DNA from: Rhodobiaceae bacterium
GTDB lineage: Bacteria > Pseudomonadota > Alphaproteobacteria > Parvibaculales > Parvibaculaceae
DNA: 8,857 bases
Direction of reading: 5' to 3'
Assembly (NCBI GenBank): GCA_027352645.1
Contig: DAIEIL010000146.1
Coordinates: 1 to 8,857 of the forward strand
The notes below the pieces were generated by a model. That model was given only the letters and a program-made list of their open reading frames with translations, was not told where the DNA came from and searched no databases. The position numbers and the translations under genes were made by a program. Every line of letters begins with the position of its first letter. The stretch's first letter is position 1. This document shows, in pieces, positions 6,577-8,857 of the stretch.

Positions 6577-7836
6577 ATGTCGATCCTGTCGGAACTTCGG
6601 ACGCTGACGCCGAAACAGAGGAACACCGTCCTTGCGAGCTATCTCGGCTGGACGCTCGACGCTTTCGACTTCTTCATTCTCGTTTTCGTGCTGAAGGATG
6701 TGGCGGCGGAATTCTCGACCAGCGTCAAAGCGGTGAGCTACGCAATCGCGCTCACGCTGATGATGCGGCCCATCGGCGCGCTCGTCTTCGGCCTGGCGGC
6801 CGATCGCTTCGGACGCCGCCCCGTCCTGATGGCGAACGTCCTTTTCTATTCGCTCATGGAACTGCTGTCGGGCTTTGCGCCCTCCATGACGGCGCTTCTC
6901 ATTCTGCGCGCGCTGTTCGGCATCGCCATGGGCGGTGAATGGGGCATCGGCGCATCGCTTGCGATGGAGTCGATCCCGCCGCGCCTGCGCGGTCCCGTTT
7001 CCGGCCTTCTGCAGACCGGCTACCCCACAGGCTATCTCATCGCTTCGGTCGTCTTCGCGTTGTTCTTCGAACATATCGGCTGGCGCGGCATGTTCATCCT
7101 CGGTGCCGCCCCTGCGCTCCTCGTGCTCTACATTCGCCGAGGCGTCGAGGAGTCGCCGGTCTTCCTTGCCCATGCGGAAAAGCGCGCCGGGGGAATCGTC
7201 GCCCACGCGAAAGACATGGCCCGCATAGGCCGCAAGCACATCTGGCTCTTTCTCTATTCCATCCTGCTCATGGCGGCCTTCAACGCCTTCAGTCATGGTA
7301 CGCAGGATCTCTATCCGACTTTCCTGCGCGAACAGCACAGCTTCGACGCGCATTCGGTCGGCATCATCGTCATCATCGGAAATATCGGCGCGATCATCGG
7401 CGGCCTCACCTCCGGCACGCTTTCGGAACGCTTCGGCCGCAGACGCATGATTGCCACCATGGCGCTTCTGGCACTGCCGGTCATTCCGCTCTGGGCCTAT
7501 TCCTCCACGCCCATATTCCTCGCGCTCGGCGCCTTCCTGATCCAGATCGCCGTGCAGGGCGCATGGGGCATCGTGCCCGCCCATCTGAACGAATTGTCGC
7601 CGAACGAAGTGCGCGGCACTTTTCCGGGCTTTGCCTATCAGCTTGGAAATCTGATCGTGTCGCTGGCCGCGCCGCTGCAGGCGGCGCTGGCGGAAGGCCG
7701 GGGCGGCGATTACAGCTTCGAGCTGGCCTCGGTCGCCGCTTCCGTCGCCGTGGCGCTTGCTCTACTTGCCACGCTCGGAGTCGAGAAGCACGGCGTCGCC
7801 TTTACTTCGACGACACCGCCTCCGGCTGGAGACTGA
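6577..7836 (+). CDS. MFS carboxylate transporter, SHS/Jen1-like family
   Basis: This is a 419-residue inner-membrane transporter with about 12 hydrophobic segments. The ATG at 6577 follows AGGGGGA at 6567-6573. The N-terminal SYLGWTLDAFDFFILVFVLK (21-40) is typical of the sialate/carboxylate:H+ symporter (SHS, TC 2.A.1.12) family. Motif A is present as GLAADRFGRRP at 72-82, and the second-half version SGTLSERFGRRR at 279-290. Residues 236-248 (NAFSHGTQDLYPT) fit perfectly the NXX[S/T]HX[S/T]QDXXXT signature that, as I recall, defines Jen1-type lactate/pyruvate transporters in transmembrane segment 7. Proton-coupled uptake of a short monocarboxylate is therefore the best guess. Sialic acid or another organic acid remains possible because NanT belongs to the same broad family. 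It is divergent from the UMF1 operon, and its last 35 bases overlap the end of the convergent glycosyltransferase gene. The TGA stop is at 7834-7836. Confidence 0.92.
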   Translation: MSILSELRTLTPKQRNTVLASYLGWTLDAFDFFILVFVLKDVAAEFSTSVKAVSYAIALTLMMRPIGALVFGLAADRFGRRPVLMANVLFYSLMELLSGFAPSMTALLILRALFGIAMGGEWGIGASLAMESIPPRLRGPVSGLLQTGYPTGYLIASVVFALFFEHIGWRGMFILGAAPALLVLYIRRGVEESPVFLAHAEKRAGGIVAHAKDMARIGRKHIWLFLYSILLMAAFNAFSHGTQDLYPTFLREQHSFDAHSVGIIVIIGNIGAIIGGLTSGTLSERFGRRRMIATMALLALPVIPLWAYSSTPIFLALGAFLIQIAVQGAWGIVPAHLNELSPNEVRGTFPGFAYQLGNLIVSLAAPLQAALAEGRGGDYSFELASVAASVAVALALLATLGVEKHGVAFTSTTPPPAGD

Positions 7837-8857
7837 GCGCGCGGCGCACCGAAAAGCCGAGCGCGAGCAGAAGCAGCGGAAAACCGATCTGGAAGTGGGT
7901 TGCGCCCGCAAGCGGCGCGGCAATCGCGGGCATGCCGTAAAGCGCGACCAGCGCGATCTTCTCGTTTCGCGTCGCGCCGCGATCCACCATGTCGCTCGCC
8001 AGAATGGACAGGGGCACGGCGAGGATCGCGAATTCGTAATCGAAGATATAGGGCGTGAGCAGCAGCGTCGCCGAAACGAGAACGGCGAAGGCGAGCCGCG
8101 TCGGACCTTGCTTGTACCAGACCCATGCCACGGCGGCGGCGGCGCCGAGCGCCGTCAGAACCTGCGCCGCATAGGCAAGCGTCGCCGGCACGCCAAGCAT
8201 CCGGAAGAAAATGAAGGCGCTCGGCATCTTACCCCAGGGCAAGAAACCCGACTCCATGATCTCCCGCACGACCGGCGCGTCCTTGAAGAAGGCGATCCAG
8301 AGATCGACGCCGAAGACGAGCGTCGCCACAAGCGCGAAGCACAGCGCCGTCGCGCCGGTGATGAAGAAGACGCGCCACTGCCGCGATGCGATGAGCGCAA
8401 CGGGAATGAGAAGGCCGAGCTGCGGCTTGAAGGCGAGAAGGCCGAGAAGGACGCCAGCAAGCGCCGGTCGGCGCTCCATCGCGAGCACGGCACCTGCAAA
8501 AAGCGCGGCGGACAGAAACGAGTTCTGACCATGAAAGGCGCAGATGAAGACGCCGGGAAAGGCGACGAGAAGGATCGCCGCTTCCTTCAGCTTCAACAGG
8601 CGCCCGCATGTGAACACGTATAGCGCGAGCGTGCCGATGGTGAAGACAAGATAGGAAACGAGATAGGGCAGAAGCGCGAGCGGCGCGGCAACGAGCTGGA
8701 AGGTCGGCGGATAATGCCAGAGGAAGATGCTCTGCCCGGCGGGTACCGCGATACGCTGCGCTGCGAATATCTTGTAAAAGTCGAAAGCGTCCGCCGCATG
8801 GCCCTGAAGCGTCAGCAGCGAGGCGCTCCAGAAGGTGATGAAATCATAGCCGAGCGG
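7802..8857 (-). CDS. GT87 / DUF2029 membrane glycosyltransferase (N-terminus outside window)
   Basis: The minus-strand frame is open from the right edge to TAA at 7804-7802, giving 351 visible residues. A GTG at 8617 is only an internal valine, since family sequence continues upstream of it. Visible marks, counting from the edge, are DFITFWSASLLTLQG (5-19), FLWHYPPTFQLVAAPLALLPY (about 45-65), FHGQNSFLSAALF (108-120) and LAFKPQLGLLIPVAL (141-155). Many hydrophobic segments follow. This combination (DFxxFW, HYPP, GQN and KPQ) is characteristic of DUF2029/GT87 proteins. These are multi-pass enzymes of the GT-C fold that, where studied in mycobacteria, move mannose or arabinose from polyprenyl-phosphate donors on the outer face of the membrane. 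The acceptor here is unknown. Family length is roughly 390-430, so a few dozen residues are probably missing. The gene overlaps the convergent SHS-type transporter by 35 bases. Confidence 0.87.
   Translation of the reverse strand, partial: PLGYDFITFWSASLLTLQGHAADAFDFYKIFAAQRIAVPAGQSIFLWHYPPTFQLVAAPLALLPYLVSYLVFTIGTLALYVFTCGRLLKLKEAAILLVAFPGVFICAFHGQNSFLSAALFAGAVLAMERRPALAGVLLGLLAFKPQLGLLIPVALIASRQWRVFFITGATALCFALVATLVFGVDLWIAFFKDAPVVREIMESGFLPWGKMPSAFIFFRMLGVPATLAYAAQVLTALGAAAAVAWVWYKQGPTRLAFAVLVSATLLLTPYIFDYEFAILAVPLSILASDMVDRGATRNEKIALVALYGMPAIAAPLAGATHFQIGFPLLLLALGFSVRRALSLQPEAVSSK

Noticed and set aside
6532..7584. Minus-strand open frame (350 codons) opposite the SHS-type transporter
   Set aside because: Highly charged Arg/Asp/His-rich translation mirroring membrane protein codons; no domain.
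7757..8623. Plus-strand open frame (288 codons) opposite the GT87 gene
   Set aside because: Charged, repetitive-looking shadow. The minus-strand frame has clear GT87 motifs and continues to the window edge.

Overview
The window is ordinary-looking, GC-rich, densely coded chromosomal DNA that most resembles an alphaproteobacterium (Hyphomicrobiales/Parvibaculales-like). Supporting this are the heparinase II/III-like gene directly upstream of purH, the base composition, and an alphaproteobacterial-style palindromic repeat of the GTCATGCCGG..CTTGA..CCGGCATCCA type. Genus cannot be decided from the sequence alone. I found no RNA gene, CRISPR array, insertion sequence or phage gene.

Layout. Positions 1-1743 (+) hold most of a heparinase II/III family gene whose start lies before the window. 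After a 78-base leader with two small inverted repeats comes purH (1822-3438, +), the bifunctional enzyme for the last two steps of IMP synthesis. purH is convergent with a two-gene minus-strand operon, and the gap between them (3439-3544) is almost filled by a paired palindromic repeat. The operon reads from right to left. Its first gene (6387-4921) and second gene (4924-3545) are tandem paralogous major facilitator transporters of the UMF1/Atg22-like type, joined by a TTGA stop/start overlap. A 189-base divergent regulatory gap (6388-6576) separates them from a third major facilitator gene (6577-7836, +). This one carries the Jen1/SHS-family monocarboxylate transporter signature. It overlaps tail-to-tail by 35 bases with a minus-strand membrane glycosyltransferase of the GT87/DUF2029 type (7802-8857), whose N-terminus runs off the right edge.

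How the parts relate. purH is a housekeeping gene. The heparinase-like protein is probably linked to turnover or modification of a surface polysaccharide, and the GT87 enzyme to lipid-linked sugar transfer, but nothing ties them into one pathway. Three transporters in a row suggest a small solute-uptake or efflux neighbourhood, and the SHS-type member points to a short carboxylate (lactate, pyruvate or similar). I see no convincing new defence or mobile system. The most informative observations are the covarying paired palindrome, the SD/start differences between the duplicated transporter gene ends, the perfect Jen1 motif, and a cUUCGg hairpin in the leader of the transporter operon.
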